From assembly GCF_000359745.1 (NCBI RefSeq), contig NZ_AQHN01000055.1, positions 310,001-374,000 of the forward strand: a DNA stretch of 64,000 nucleotides. The letters run 5' to 3'. A program made the translations under genes and the position numbers. The first letter of the stretch is position 1. The number at the start of each line of letters is the position of its first letter. Shown piece after piece: positions 17,954 to 26,758 of this stretch. The notes under the pieces are model-generated. The model saw nothing but the letters and a program-made list of their open reading frames with translations. It ran no database searches and had not been told where the DNA came from. The DNA comes from Rhizobium freirei PRF 81. Lineage in GTDB: Bacteria; Pseudomonadota; Alphaproteobacteria; Rhizobiales; Rhizobiaceae.

Positions 17954-18685
17954 ATGCGAAAACAGCTATTCATTCTTGCAACCAGCCTGTTTTCGTTGAC
18001 TTTTCTCTCTCCTGCCCACGCCCAAACAGTTCATTTCACCACCGAGGAATACCCGCCTTTCAGCTATCGCGACGGTAAGACGCCAGTCGGGGCAAGCACC
18101 GAGCAGGTACAGAACGTGATGGCCGCGATCGGTGTCGACTATACGATTACCGTCCTGCCCTGGGTCCGCGCCTATAATCAGGCATTGACGGACCCCATGA
18201 CCTGCGTCTTCTCCACCGCGCACAATGAAGAACGCAATAGGCTCTTCAAATGGGTGCAGCCATTGCTGATCGACCGGAATATCCTGATAAAGCACAGCGG
18301 CTCGAAGGTCGAAGCGGCAAACCTCGACGAGGCCAGGAAATATCTCGTTGGCACCTGGCGGGAGGATTACACGGAAACGATATTGCGCGGGAACAATTTC
18401 CCGCGCATCGACGTGGGCAGCGACTTCAAGGCAAGCCTGAAGAAACTGATGAGCGACCGTATCGATCTGATGCCGATCTCGGAACTCTATTTCGACAAGT
18501 TGAAAGAGGAAGGCAATGCGGTGGAGAAAGTCACCGTCCTCTCGCAGCAATCCTTGGGAATCGCCTGTCAGAAGGACTTCCCTGCCGACCTTCTGAGCAG
18601 AATGCAGACGGCGCTGAATGCGCTGATTGCAGACGGAACGCAGAAGCGGATTTTCCTGAAGTACGGCCTGCACCTCGGCGATTGA
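17954..18685 (+). CDS. Periplasmic solute-binding protein, family 3
   Basis: 243 residues. Signal peptide about 1-25 (SLFSLTFLSPAHAQ), then an SBP_bac_3-like domain: FTTEEYPPFSYRDG, GASTEQVQNVMAAIG, LPWVRAYNQAL and ERNRLFKWVQPLL. It lacks a lipobox, so it should be free in the periplasm. I chose the ATG at 17954, with GAGGAA just upstream; an ATG at 17942 adds four residues. No permease or ATPase gene is adjacent. The upstream neighbour is the GGDEF-EAL receptor (14 nt gap), so a signalling rather than transport role is likely. Ligand unknown; such proteins bind amino acids or polyamines. Confidence 0.85.
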   Translation: MRKQLFILATSLFSLTFLSPAHAQTVHFTTEEYPPFSYRDGKTPVGASTEQVQNVMAAIGVDYTITVLPWVRAYNQALTDPMTCVFSTAHNEERNRLFKWVQPLLIDRNILIKHSGSKVEAANLDEARKYLVGTWREDYTETILRGNNFPRIDVGSDFKASLKKLMSDRIDLMPISELYFDKLKEEGNAVEKVTVLSQQSLGIACQKDFPADLLSRMQTALNALIADGTQKRIFLKYGLHLGD

Positions 18686-18758
18686 CCGCATCGCACCTTG
18701 ACTTCGCCGCGAAATCCCTGTCGTGAAGGGCATCGGCATTTTCCAAGGGGTGAAGCGC

Positions 18759-19478
18759 ATGCTTCTCATCGCGGGTCTCGGCAATCCCGGCGCCAAATAT
18801 CAGGGCAACCGCCACAATATCGGCTTCATGGCCGTGGATGCGATCCACAGCCGCCGGAGCTTTTCGCCGTGGTCGAAGAAATTCAAGGCGGAGATTGCCG
18901 AAGGCGAACTCGGCGGCCAGAAAGTGCTGCTCATCAAGCCGCAGACCTTCATGAATCTCTCGGGCGAAGCAGTCGGCGAAGCCATGCGCTTCTACAAGCT
19001 GCAGCCATCCGACCTCGTTGTCATCTACGACGAGCTCGACCTGCCGGCGGGCAAGGCGCGGCTGAAGACGGGCGGCGGCCACGGCGGCCATAACGGCATC
19101 AAGTCGATCGACGCTCATTGCGGCAAGGAATATCGCCGCCTGCGTCTCGGCATCGGTCATCCAGGCGCCAAGGAACTCGTGCACAATCACGTTCTCGGCG
19201 ACTTCGCCAAGGTGGACCGAGACTGGCTTGAACCCTTATTCGATGCGCTTGCCGATAACGCCGACATGCTGGTGCGCGGTGAGGATTCGCAACTGATGAA
19301 CAAGATCGCGCTCGCGCTCGGCGGCAAGGCGGAGGAAGACGCGCCGAAGCCGGAGAAGAAGGCGCCGGCCGCCAAGTCGCATATTCATCAGGCCCGCAAT
19401 CACAGCCAGCCGAAAATCCCAGAAACCGGCCCGATGGCGGAAATGCTGAAAAGGATGTTCGGCAAGAAGGACAATTGA
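18759..19478 (+). CDS. pth: Peptidyl-tRNA hydrolase
   Basis: 239 residues from the ATG at 18759, which has AAGGGG about 9 nt upstream; the frame extends to 18723 but the added residues are not family-like. Pth releases peptides from tRNA after ribosomal drop-off. Motifs: [21 protein letters not shown] (catalytic His in NRHNIG), [38 protein letters not shown] with the active Asp/His, and [11 protein letters not shown] Lys/Pro/Ala-rich tail of about 50 residues follows the enzyme core, as in other alphaproteobacteria. The next gene starts 1 nt after the stop. Confidence 0.95.
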   Translation: MLLIAGLGNPGAKYQGNRHNIGFMAVDAIHSRRSFSPWSKKFKAEIAEGELGGQKVLLIKPQTFMNLSGEAVGEAMRFYKLQPSDLVVIYDELDLPAGKARLKTGGGHGGHNGIKSIDAHCGKEYRRLRLGIGHPGAKELVHNHVLGDFAKVDRDWLEPLFDALADNADMLVRGEDSQLMNKIALALGGKAEEDAPKPEKKAPAAKSHIHQARNHSQPKIPETGPMAEMLKRMFGKKDN

Positions 19479-19479
19479 A

Positions 19480-19953
19480 ATGCCTGATACAGCCGTCAAG
19501 GACGCCGCAAATCTCGTCATCCGGCCGATCGCGAGGGCGGACCTGCCGGGGCTGCTTGCGCTCTACCAGCACCTGAACACCGAAGATCCGGTACTGGAAC
19601 AGCAGCTCGCGGAAAGCCGCTTTGCCGAAATCCTTGCCCATCCCGGCATGACGATCTTCGCAGCCCTTGACGGCAAGCTGGCTGTCTCGTCCGTCACGCT
19701 AATAATCATTCCCAATCTCACGCGCGGCGGCGCGCCCTATGCCTTGATCGAGAACGTGGTAACGCACGCCGATTACCGCCAGCGCGGCCTTGCCGGCGCA
19801 GTCATCCGCCGGGCGATAGAGAGCGCCTGGGAAAAAGGCTGCTACAAGGTCATGCTGCTGACAGGGTCGAAGGACCCGGCAACGCTGCGCTTCTACGCCA
19901 ATTGCGGCTTCACGCAGGACAAGACCGGTTTCCAGGTTCGCCGCCCGGCTTGA
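19480..19953 (+). CDS. GNAT family N-acetyltransferase
   Basis: 157 residues, a single GNAT fold. The acetyl-CoA site is in motif A: IENVVTHADYRQRGLAGAVIRRAI, followed by CYKVMLLTGSKDPATLRFYANCGF in motif B. The substrate cannot be inferred. It starts 1 nt after the pth stop and is likely translated from the same mRNA. It is convergent with clpS, 16 bp away. Confidence 0.85.
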   Translation: MPDTAVKDAANLVIRPIARADLPGLLALYQHLNTEDPVLEQQLAESRFAEILAHPGMTIFAALDGKLAVSSVTLIIIPNLTRGGAPYALIENVVTHADYRQRGLAGAVIRRAIESAWEKGCYKVMLLTGSKDPATLRFYANCGFTQDKTGFQVRRPA

Positions 19954-19969
19954 CAGACGCCCAGCGTTC

Positions 19970-20281
19970 CTATTCTTCCGGCTCGGTCGTGAACATCAGC
20001 GGGAATCCGGCGCTTTTTGCAAGATCGACCGCCTCCTGGGCCTTCGTCTCGGCAATATCGCGCGCACAGACCATGACAACGCAGGTTCCGAGCTTGTGCG
20101 CCGTCATCATGACGCGATAGCCGGTCTCCTCGCTCATGCGGAAGACGGCCTTGAGCACCATAGTGACGAACTCTCGCGGCGTATAATCATCATTCACGAG
20201 AATGATCTTGTAGAGCTTCGGCCTCTCGACCTTCGGCTTCGTTTTAGGCTTTGGTTTCAGGACAACATCATTGTCACTCAT
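19970..20281 (-). CDS. clpS: ClpS-family adaptor, ClpS2-like
   Basis: 103 residues from the chosen ATG at 20281. The frame is open to 20482, but that part overlaps the promoter of ychF and looks non-coding. A basic Pro/Lys-rich extension (about 1-22) precedes the ClpS core: LYKIILVNDDYTPREFV, MMTAHKLG, then ARDIAETKAQEAVDLAKSAGFPLMF. ClpS brings proteins with destabilising N-terminal residues to ClpAP. The Asn-Asp pair and His of the binding pocket are kept, but the residue equal to E. coli Met40 is Arg. No clpA gene is adjacent. This fits a second ClpS with altered N-degron choice, as described for Agrobacterium ClpS2. Confidence 0.88.
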   Translation of the reverse strand: MSDNDVVLKPKPKTKPKVERPKLYKIILVNDDYTPREFVTMVLKAVFRMSEETGYRVMMTAHKLGTCVVMVCARDIAETKAQEAVDLAKSAGFPLMFTTEPEE

Positions 20282-20509
20282 CGGCATCACCGTTGACGAC
20301 AGGGGAAACGAGCTTTGGGCTAATAGCTGCATTATAGTGCAGCGCACCACATCGTTCAAGGACGGTCGTGTCAGGGAGACAATGCGACCGACGCCCCGTA
20401 ATACCCTTCCATCAGCAGAAAAGTGGCTCTTTGCATGCCCAAGACTTGACCCGCAACGGCCCTTCCCCCATAGGCACTGCAAAGATTTTCAAGATATGGA
20501 CAAGGTGCC

Positions 20510-21613
20510 ATGGGTTTCAAATGCGGTATCGTCGGACTGCCGAATGTCGGCAAGTCCACTCTGTTCAACGCGCTGACCAAGACGGCGGCCGCGCAGGCGG
20601 CGAACTATCCGTTCTGCACGATCGAGCCGAACACGGGTGAAGTCGCCGTTCCCGATCCGCGCATGCGCAAGCTCGCAGACGTCGCCAAGTCGAAGGAACT
20701 GATCCCGACGCGCATCTCCTTCGTCGATATTGCCGGCCTCGTGCGCGGCGCATCGAAGGGCGAGGGCCTCGGCAACCAGTTCCTCGCCAATATCCGCGAA
20801 GTCGATGCCATTGTGCACGTGCTGCGCTGCTTCGAAGACAGCGACATCACCCATGTCGAAGGCCGCATCAATCCGGTTGCCGACGCCGAGACGATCGAGA
20901 CCGAGCTGATGCTCGCCGACCTCGAAAGCCTTGAGCGCCGCACCGAGCAGACGCGCAAGCGCGCCACCGGCAAGGACAAGGAATCCATGGCGATGCTGCC
21001 GATCATGGATGCTTCCCTGGCATTGCTTCAGGAAGGCAAGCCCGTCCGCACGCTGCTGTCGAAGCTGGACGCCGAGGAAATCCGTATCCTCAAGGGTCTG
21101 AACCTGCTGACCTCGCACCCTGTGCTTTACGTCTGCAACGTCGCCGAAGGCGATGCGGCGACCGGCAACGAGCACACGGCGGCCGTCTCCGCCATGGCCA
21201 AGGAGCAGAATTCGGAAGTCGTGATCATCTCCGCCGCGATCGAGGCGGAGGTGGCACAGCTTCCCGATGAAGAGGCGAAGGAATTCCTCTCTGCGCTCGG
21301 CCTCGACGAAGCCGGTCTCGATCGTCTGATCCGCGCCGGCTACAAGCTCTTGCACCTCATCACCTACTTCACCGTAGGACCGAAGGAAACGCGCGCCTGG
21401 ACGATCGAGCGGGGCACCAAGGCGCCGCAGGCTGCCGGCGTCATCCACTCGGATTTCGAGCGCGGCTTCATCCGCGCCAACACCATCGCCTATGACGATT
21501 ACATCGCCTACAATGGCGAAACCGGCGCAAAGGAAGCCGGCAAAGCCCGCGACGAAGGCAAGGAATACGTCGTTCAGGACGGCGACGTCATCCACTTCCG
21601 CTTCAATACCTGA
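20510..21613 (+). CDS. ychF: Redox-regulated ATPase, Obg-like
   Basis: 367 residues, the normal YchF length. P-loop NVGKSTLFNALT (G1), the Obg-type VDIAGLVRGASKGEGLGNQFL (G3 region), a helical coiled-coil insert around 130-200, and a C-terminal TGS domain ending TIAYDDYIAYNGETGAKEAGKARDEGKEYVVQDGDVIHFRF. YchF/OLA1 proteins prefer ATP, bind ribosomes and act in oxidative-stress responses. It is divergent from clpS with 228 bp between them and close to pth, a frequent pairing. Confidence 0.95.
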   Translation: MGFKCGIVGLPNVGKSTLFNALTKTAAAQAANYPFCTIEPNTGEVAVPDPRMRKLADVAKSKELIPTRISFVDIAGLVRGASKGEGLGNQFLANIREVDAIVHVLRCFEDSDITHVEGRINPVADAETIETELMLADLESLERRTEQTRKRATGKDKESMAMLPIMDASLALLQEGKPVRTLLSKLDAEEIRILKGLNLLTSHPVLYVCNVAEGDAATGNEHTAAVSAMAKEQNSEVVIISAAIEAEVAQLPDEEAKEFLSALGLDEAGLDRLIRAGYKLLHLITYFTVGPKETRAWTIERGTKAPQAAGVIHSDFERGFIRANTIAYDDYIAYNGETGAKEAGKARDEGKEYVVQDGDVIHFRFNT

Positions 21614-21624
21614 TCGCCTCTATC

Positions 21625-21652
21625 TTGCCGGCGCCTATCTGAGCGCCGGCAA
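21625..21652. terminator. Inverted repeat between convergent ychF and membrane-protein genes
   Basis: Perfect 10-bp arms TTGCCGGCGC (21625-21634) and complement (21643-21652) around an 8-nt loop. It overlaps the last codons of the minus-strand gene. No T-run follows on the plus side, so termination strength is uncertain. Confidence 0.45.
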
Positions 21653-22759
21653 TCTGGCCTGCATACCGGCGGACAAACGCCGCACGATGAGGCGGCGCAG
21701 ATCGGCCCAACCGATACCGATCACAAGCACGACCAGGCCGACAATCATCAGCACCAGGAAGCCGACCTTGTCGAGACCGGCATTGTTATGCCGAAGAATG
21801 GCCGCCGTCGCGAGGCCGAGCGACACCAGCCCGGCGGTCACGAAAGCGCGGCGATCGATGATGAGCCCGATCAGCATCATCACCAGCACCGCCACCAGAA
21901 CAGTTACCGCCTGCAAGTAGCCTCCGAAGAGGGCGTCAGTGAGATTGGTAAAGGCGATACCACCGCTGGCAAGTTCCAGGCGCAGGGCCAGAAGGACGGT
22001 CGAATAAAGCAGCGCCGGCGCGGTTGCGAGATGCAGCCAGAACGCCACGTCGGAACGGCGGGTCACCCTCTGCGGATCGCTGAGATCGAAACGCATCGCC
22101 AGGGCGAAACTGCCGAGCGCGGTCACCAGCAGGATCATGAGCGTCTGGATTGGATAGTCTGCCGGCACGTTCGAGGAGCCCGTCACGGTGCCGGCGACAT
22201 AGAAGACCACTGCAAGGAACAATCCGAACAATGAGAACAGGAATAGCGCCAGGGAAAGCGGGACCCGGTAGCGCCAGTAAAACAATGCGAGCATCGGTGG
22301 GAATGGCGCCGCCAGGATAAATGCGCCGACAGTGAAATTATCGACCAGCGCCGGCGTGGAGGAGACATAACTCACCACCGTATGGAAAAGCCAGACGACG
22401 AGCGCGATGGTCAGGACCACGGCGGGAAGCGCCAGGCGCTGACGGCGCACCAGGATTTCCGCCAGGATGACGATTGCCAGCAGAGACACGTAACGGCTCG
22501 TCAACCCCCAGAGCCCGACCAGCAGCACAATGATGCCGATGGTGATGAGCACATCGTGAAAGCCGCGCACGAAACGCGGCGCTTCCGTATCTTCCAATGG
22601 GTTGGAATCATCAAGCGAGCGCGGGGCCGAAAGAACCTGACGTGTTGGTAACGCGCCGATATTCCTCGCGGTCAGGTAGGGCAGCAATCGCTCGGCCTGG
22701 CTGGAGGATATGATCCCCTCGCCTGCGGCATCTCCCAGTGCGATTTCGAGCTTGCTCAT
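21635..22759 (-). CDS. Multi-pass membrane protein of unknown function (DUF2157-like N-terminus)
   Basis: 374 residues from MSKLEIAL at 22759; an ATG four codons earlier is equally possible. A cytosolic N-terminal segment of about 60 residues (LGDAAGEGIISSSQAERLLPYL) looks like the start of DUF2157 proteins. About ten hydrophobic helices follow, several very Leu/Val-rich. A last basic stretch (WADLRRLIVRRL) should face the cytosol. Function is unknown. It is convergent with ychF, and divergent from the MaoC pair. Confidence 0.8.
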   Translation of the reverse strand: MSKLEIALGDAAGEGIISSSQAERLLPYLTARNIGALPTRQVLSAPRSLDDSNPLEDTEAPRFVRGFHDVLITIGIIVLLVGLWGLTSRYVSLLAIVILAEILVRRQRLALPAVVLTIALVVWLFHTVVSYVSSTPALVDNFTVGAFILAAPFPPMLALFYWRYRVPLSLALFLFSLFGLFLAVVFYVAGTVTGSSNVPADYPIQTLMILLVTALGSFALAMRFDLSDPQRVTRRSDVAFWLHLATAPALLYSTVLLALRLELASGGIAFTNLTDALFGGYLQAVTVLVAVLVMMLIGLIIDRRAFVTAGLVSLGLATAAILRHNNAGLDKVGFLVLMIVGLVVLVIGIGWADLRRLIVRRLSAGMQARLPALR

Positions 22760-22942
22760 TTTCATTCCCAATCCGTCTCGCCACTACAAGCCTCAACACA
22801 TCGCCGCCATACAATCAAGAGCTGCCGGGCACCAATAGATAATCTCCTTTTGCCATGACCCGCTATCGCCATGAAAATGCTTGCGCCACCACTCCTGGCC
22901 ATGCGATTGCCCTTGGGCAAGATGTGGAGGACGACAGAAGAC

Positions 22943-23407
22943 ATGACGAAACTCGTCTACGAAGACTTCCAGCCGGGACGGGAATTTCCGCTCGGCCCCA
23001 AACATATGACGGCGGCGGAGATCATAGAATTCGCCAGCGAATTCGATCCGCAACCGATGCATCTGGACGAGGAAGCCGGACGCGCCAGCATTCTCGGCGG
23101 CCTGGCCGCTTCCGGCTGGCATACCTCGGCGGTGTTCATGCGCATGATGTGCGACTCCTACCTCCTCGCGACCGATGCGCAAGGTGCGCCGGGCATCGAT
23201 TTCATGGAGTGGAAGAAGCCGGTTCTGGCTGGCGATACGCTGTCGGGCAGATCGATCGTGGTCGAGGCGCGTGCCATGCGCTCGCGTGCCGGCATCGGCA
23301 TCGTCACGTTCCGCCATGAGGTCGAGAACCAACGTGGCGAGCTCGTCTGCCTCAGCCAGAATGCAACGATGATCCGCATGCGCGCTGGCGCGGAGGTTTC
23401 GGCATGA
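22943..23407 (+). CDS. MaoC-like dehydratase/hot-dog protein (first of pair)
   Basis: 154 residues from MTKLVYEDF at 22943; upstream in-frame codons back to 22871 are not family-like. Single hot-dog domain. The hydratase motif has the expected Asp and His spacing: FASEFDPQPMHLDEEAGR, then ILGGLAASGWHTSAVFMRMM. MaoC-type (R)-hydratases act on enoyl-CoA or related thioesters; the true substrate is unknown. Its stop overlaps the start of a second MaoC gene by 4 bp, which favours a two-subunit enzyme. Confidence 0.85.
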   Translation: MTKLVYEDFQPGREFPLGPKHMTAAEIIEFASEFDPQPMHLDEEAGRASILGGLAASGWHTSAVFMRMMCDSYLLATDAQGAPGIDFMEWKKPVLAGDTLSGRSIVVEARAMRSRAGIGIVTFRHEVENQRGELVCLSQNATMIRMRAGAEVSA

Positions 23408-23871
23408 AGATGAGCGAACTCTATGCCATCGGCGAACGCGTCGAGATCGGCAGCCATACCTTCACGCGCGAAAGCATCGTCCACTTCGCCTCACGCTTCG
23501 ATCCGCAGATCTTCCATATGGATGCGGACGCGGCCAAACACTCCTTGTTCGGCGGGCTCTGTGCCTCCGGATGGCATAGCTGCTCCATGTGGATGCGCAG
23601 CTTCGTCGATCATTGGAAGTCCGAAACGGCCAGACTGATCGCCGAAGGCACGACGCCTCCCAATCTCGGCCCCTCGCCCGGGTTCAAGAACCTGCAATGG
23701 CTGCGACCGGTCTTTGCCGGCGATACGATCACCTATGGCGTCGCCATCCTCGGCAGCCGCCCGCTGGCCTCGCGCCCTGGCTGGACGCTCTACACACTCG
23801 CCTGCGACGGCGTGAACCAGCATGGCACCCCGGCCCTGCGCTTCGAGAGCACCGTACTGGCCTTTGAATAG
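23404..23871 (+). CDS. MaoC-like dehydratase/hot-dog protein (second of pair)
   Basis: 155 residues. Same layout as its upstream neighbour: VEIGSHTFTRESIVHFASRFDPQIFHMDADAAKHSLFGGLCASGWHSCSMWMR, with the Asp and His of the hydratase motif kept. The start ATG overlaps the previous stop (ATGA at 23404). The pair may form a heterodimer or have arisen by duplication with split roles. It is convergent with apt, 48 bp away. Confidence 0.85.
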   Translation: MKMSELYAIGERVEIGSHTFTRESIVHFASRFDPQIFHMDADAAKHSLFGGLCASGWHSCSMWMRSFVDHWKSETARLIAEGTTPPNLGPSPGFKNLQWLRPVFAGDTITYGVAILGSRPLASRPGWTLYTLACDGVNQHGTPALRFESTVLAFE

Positions 23872-23919
23872 CGACCTGCGGGGCCGTTCGCAGCGGCCCC
23901 ATCAGTCTTTGCGACACGC

Positions 23920-24462
23920 TCAGTGTCCGGAAAATTCCACCAGCGTATGAACCGGCACATCAAGCTCTTCGAGCTTCTTGCGGCCGCCGAGGTCAGGCAG
24001 GTCGATGACGAAACATGCCGCGACGACTTCGGCTCCGATCTGGCGCAGGAGCTTCGTCGCGCCGACGGCGGTGCCGCCCGTTGCGATCAGATCATCGACC
24101 AGGATGACCCTTTCGCCAGGATTGACCGCATCGCGATGCATCTCCATCTCGTCGACGCCGTATTCCAGGCTGTAGGCGATCCGGACGATATCGTGCGGCA
24201 GCTTGCCCTTCTTGCGGATCGGAACGAAGCCCGACGATAATTGATGCGCGACCGCACCTCCGAGAATGAAGCCACGCGCTTCCATCCCGGCGACCTTGTC
24301 GATTTTTGTGCCGGCATAGGGCTGTACCAGCGCATCGACGGCGCGGCGAAACGCCCTGGCATCGCCAAGCATTGTGGTGATGTCACGGAAGATGATGCCG
24401 GGCTTGGGATAATCCGGAATGGAGCGGATGCTGGCAGCAAGCTCCGAAGCGATAGTGTTCAT
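23920..24462 (-). CDS. apt: Adenine phosphoribosyltransferase
   Basis: 180 residues from MNTIASEL at 24462; the 13 codons upstream are rejected as they lack family similarity. Apt converts adenine plus PRPP to AMP in purine salvage. Motifs: [21 protein letters not shown] at the start, [14 protein letters not shown], the PRPP loop [17 protein letters not shown] and a late [14 protein letters not shown]. It lies downstream of the pet operon on the same strand, with a strong terminator in between. Confidence 0.96.
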   Translation of the reverse strand: MNTIASELAASIRSIPDYPKPGIIFRDITTMLGDARAFRRAVDALVQPYAGTKIDKVAGMEARGFILGGAVAHQLSSGFVPIRKKGKLPHDIVRIAYSLEYGVDEMEMHRDAVNPGERVILVDDLIATGGTAVGATKLLRQIGAEVVAACFVIDLPDLGGRKKLEELDVPVHTLVEFSGH

Positions 24463-24531
24463 CAAATATAGTCTCTCAGGCTGTGATAGGGCCGGCGGCA
24501 CCCTATCAATATGCGGGCGCTATACCAACAA

Positions 24532-24559
24532 AAAAGGCGGCCACGAAGGGCCGCCTTTT
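24532..24559. terminator. Bidirectional Rho-independent terminator after petC
   Basis: Perfect 11-bp arms AAAAGGCGGCC (24532-24542) and complement (24549-24559) with a 6-nt loop; T-runs follow on both strands. It lies 20 bp past the petC stop and ends the pet operon. Confidence 0.9.
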
Positions 24560-24579
24560 CCTGTCATTATCGTGGATAC

Positions 24580-25446
24580 TCAGTGAGCGCCGGCCTTGGC
24601 ATAGACGGAACGCTTGGTGAGGTAGATCAGCACCGAGAAGATCAGCAGGAACACTATGACCATGAAGCCGAGGTGCTTGCGATCTTCCAGATGCGGCTCG
24701 GATGTCCACATCAGGAAGGCGGACACATCGCGCGCATATTGATCGACCGTCTGCGGCGAGCCGTCGTCATAGGTCACCTGGCCGTCCGAAAGCGGCTTCG
24801 GCATGGCAAAAGTCGCGGCCGCATCGAAATACGGGTTGTAGTGCGAGTTCTGCGGCACCTTGAAGCCGGCCGGCGGTTCTTCATAGCCGGTCAACAGCGA
24901 GTAGATATAGTCCGGGCCGCCTTCCTGGTACTGGGTGAAGATATCGAAGATGAACTGCGGGAAGCCGCGTTCGATTTCGCGCGCCTTGGCAAGCAGCGAC
25001 ATATCCGGCGGCACAGCCCCGTTGTTGGAAGCAGCAGCAGCCTCGTCGTTCGGGAACGGCGAGTTGAAATGGTCAGACGGAACTGCCTTGCGAGTGAACA
25101 TCTCACCCTGGGGGTTCGGCCCGTCCTGCACTTCGTAGTTGGCTGCAAAGGCCTTCACCTGGGCTTCCGTATAGCCGAGATCGCCCAGCGTACGGTAGGC
25201 CACCAGCTTCATCGAGTGGCAGGCGGAACAGACTTCCGTATAGACCTTGAGGCCGCGCTGAAGCTGCGCCTTGTCATAGTGGCCGAAAGGGCCGGAGAAG
25301 GTCCAATGCTGCTCGCGCGGCTCCTTCAGCGGATAATGCGGCGTCTCGGCTTCTGCGGCAGGCTTCGTTTCCGCCGCAATGGCGGCAACGGTGGCCGAAC
25401 CGCTGATGAGCGCAAGCGACAGAAGGCCGACAATAAGTTTCTTCAT
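24580..25446 (-). CDS. petC: Cytochrome c1 of the bc1 complex
   Basis: 288 residues. Signal peptide about 1-25, then the heme c site CSACH (Cys73, Cys76, His77). The alphaproteobacterial c1 features ANYEVQDGPNPQGEMFTRKAVPSDHF and YNPYFDAAATFAMPKPLSDGQV follow, where the Met of AMPKPL is the likely sixth heme ligand. A C-terminal helix (about 255-277, VIVFLLIFSVLIYL) anchors it in the inner membrane. It passes electrons from the Rieske protein to cytochrome c. Last gene of petABC. Confidence 0.97.
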   Translation of the reverse strand: MKKLIVGLLSLALISGSATVAAIAAETKPAAEAETPHYPLKEPREQHWTFSGPFGHYDKAQLQRGLKVYTEVCSACHSMKLVAYRTLGDLGYTEAQVKAFAANYEVQDGPNPQGEMFTRKAVPSDHFNSPFPNDEAAAASNNGAVPPDMSLLAKAREIERGFPQFIFDIFTQYQEGGPDYIYSLLTGYEEPPAGFKVPQNSHYNPYFDAAATFAMPKPLSDGQVTYDDGSPQTVDQYARDVSAFLMWTSEPHLEDRKHLGFMVIVFLLIFSVLIYLTKRSVYAKAGAH

Positions 25447-25468
25447 CGTTTTCTTCCTCTATCGCCGG

Positions 25469-26743
25469 TTATGCCTGAGCCGGAGCGGCAACTTTACCGC
25501 CCTGCTTCTCAAGAACCGCTTCCGTAATGGAGTTTGGAACGCGCCTCGGTGTCTCGACCAAGCCGAGCACCGGCATGATGACGAGGAAGAACAGGAAGTA
25601 GAACAGCGTCGCGAACTGCGCAGCCGTGGTGTAGATGCCTTCCGCCGGCTGCGAGCCGAGCCAGCCGAGCAGAACGGCATCGGCGACGAACAGCCAGAAG
25701 AACAGCTTGTACCACGGACGATAGACGGCGGAGCGAACCTTCGACGTATCGAGCCACGGCAGGAAGAACAGTACGATGATCGCACCGAACATCGTCAGAA
25801 CGCCGCCGAGCTTGGAGTCGATCGGGCCGATGTTGAAGGTGATCGAGCGCAGCATCGCGTAGAATGGCAGGAAGTACCATTCCGGAACGATGTGGGCCGG
25901 CGTCTTCAGCGGGTTGGCCGGGATGTAGTTGTCGGCGTGACCAAGGAAGTTCGGCAGGTAGAAGACGAAGTAGGCGAAGACCAGCAGGAAGATGGAAACG
26001 CCAAGCGCATCCTTCAGCGTCGCGTAGGGCGTGAAGGCCACCGTATCGGTCTTCAGCTTGACCTCGACGCCGGTCGGGTTCGTCTGGCCCGTCACATGCA
26101 GCGCCCAGATGTGCAGGATCACGACACCGGCGATCATGAAGGGCAGCAGGTAGTGCAGCGAGAAGAAGCGGTTGAGCGTCGGATCGTCGACGGCGAAGCC
26201 GCCGAGCAGGAAGGTCTGAATCCAGTCGCCGACCCATGGGAAGGCGGAGAAGAAGCCGGTGATGACGGTCGCCCCCCAGAAGGACATCTGGCCCCAGGGC
26301 AGAACATAGCCCATGAAGGCGGTTGCCATCATCAAGAGGTAGATGATCACGCCGAGGATCCAGAGGATTTCGCGCGGCGCCTTGTAGGAACCGTAGTAGA
26401 GGCCGCGGGCGATGTGGAGATAGACTGCCACGAAGAAGAAGGACGCGCCGTTGGCATGCATGTAGCGCAGCAGCCAGCCATGGTTGACGTCGCGGACGAT
26501 CTTTTCGACCGAGTTGAAGGCGATCGCCGTATTGGCCGCATAATGCATGGCAAGCACGACGCCGGTCAGGATCTGCAGGACCAGCATGACGGCCAGCATG
26601 GCGCCGAACGTGTAGGCATAGTTCAGATTGCGCGGGACCGGATAGGCAATGAAACTGTCATAGACCATGCGCGGCAGCGGAAGCCGCGCGTCGACCCATT
26701 TTTCGAGCCCTGTCGATGGCTCGTAAGACGAATGACCACTCAT
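25469..26743 (-). CDS. petB: Cytochrome b of the bc1 complex
   Basis: 424 residues with eight predicted membrane helices. Quinol-site and heme motifs are present: [56 protein letters not shown], the PEWY loop ([15 protein letters not shown]) and [17 protein letters not shown]. It is not fused to cytochrome c1, unlike the fbcH form of Bradyrhizobium, which supports a Rhizobium/Agrobacterium origin. It starts 15 nt after petA and is followed by petC after 22 nt. Confidence 0.97.
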   Translation of the reverse strand: MSGHSSYEPSTGLEKWVDARLPLPRMVYDSFIAYPVPRNLNYAYTFGAMLAVMLVLQILTGVVLAMHYAANTAIAFNSVEKIVRDVNHGWLLRYMHANGASFFFVAVYLHIARGLYYGSYKAPREILWILGVIIYLLMMATAFMGYVLPWGQMSFWGATVITGFFSAFPWVGDWIQTFLLGGFAVDDPTLNRFFSLHYLLPFMIAGVVILHIWALHVTGQTNPTGVEVKLKTDTVAFTPYATLKDALGVSIFLLVFAYFVFYLPNFLGHADNYIPANPLKTPAHIVPEWYFLPFYAMLRSITFNIGPIDSKLGGVLTMFGAIIVLFFLPWLDTSKVRSAVYRPWYKLFFWLFVADAVLLGWLGSQPAEGIYTTAAQFATLFYFLFFLVIMPVLGLVETPRRVPNSITEAVLEKQGGKVAAPAQA

Positions 26744-26758
26744 GATTCAGCTCCCCCC

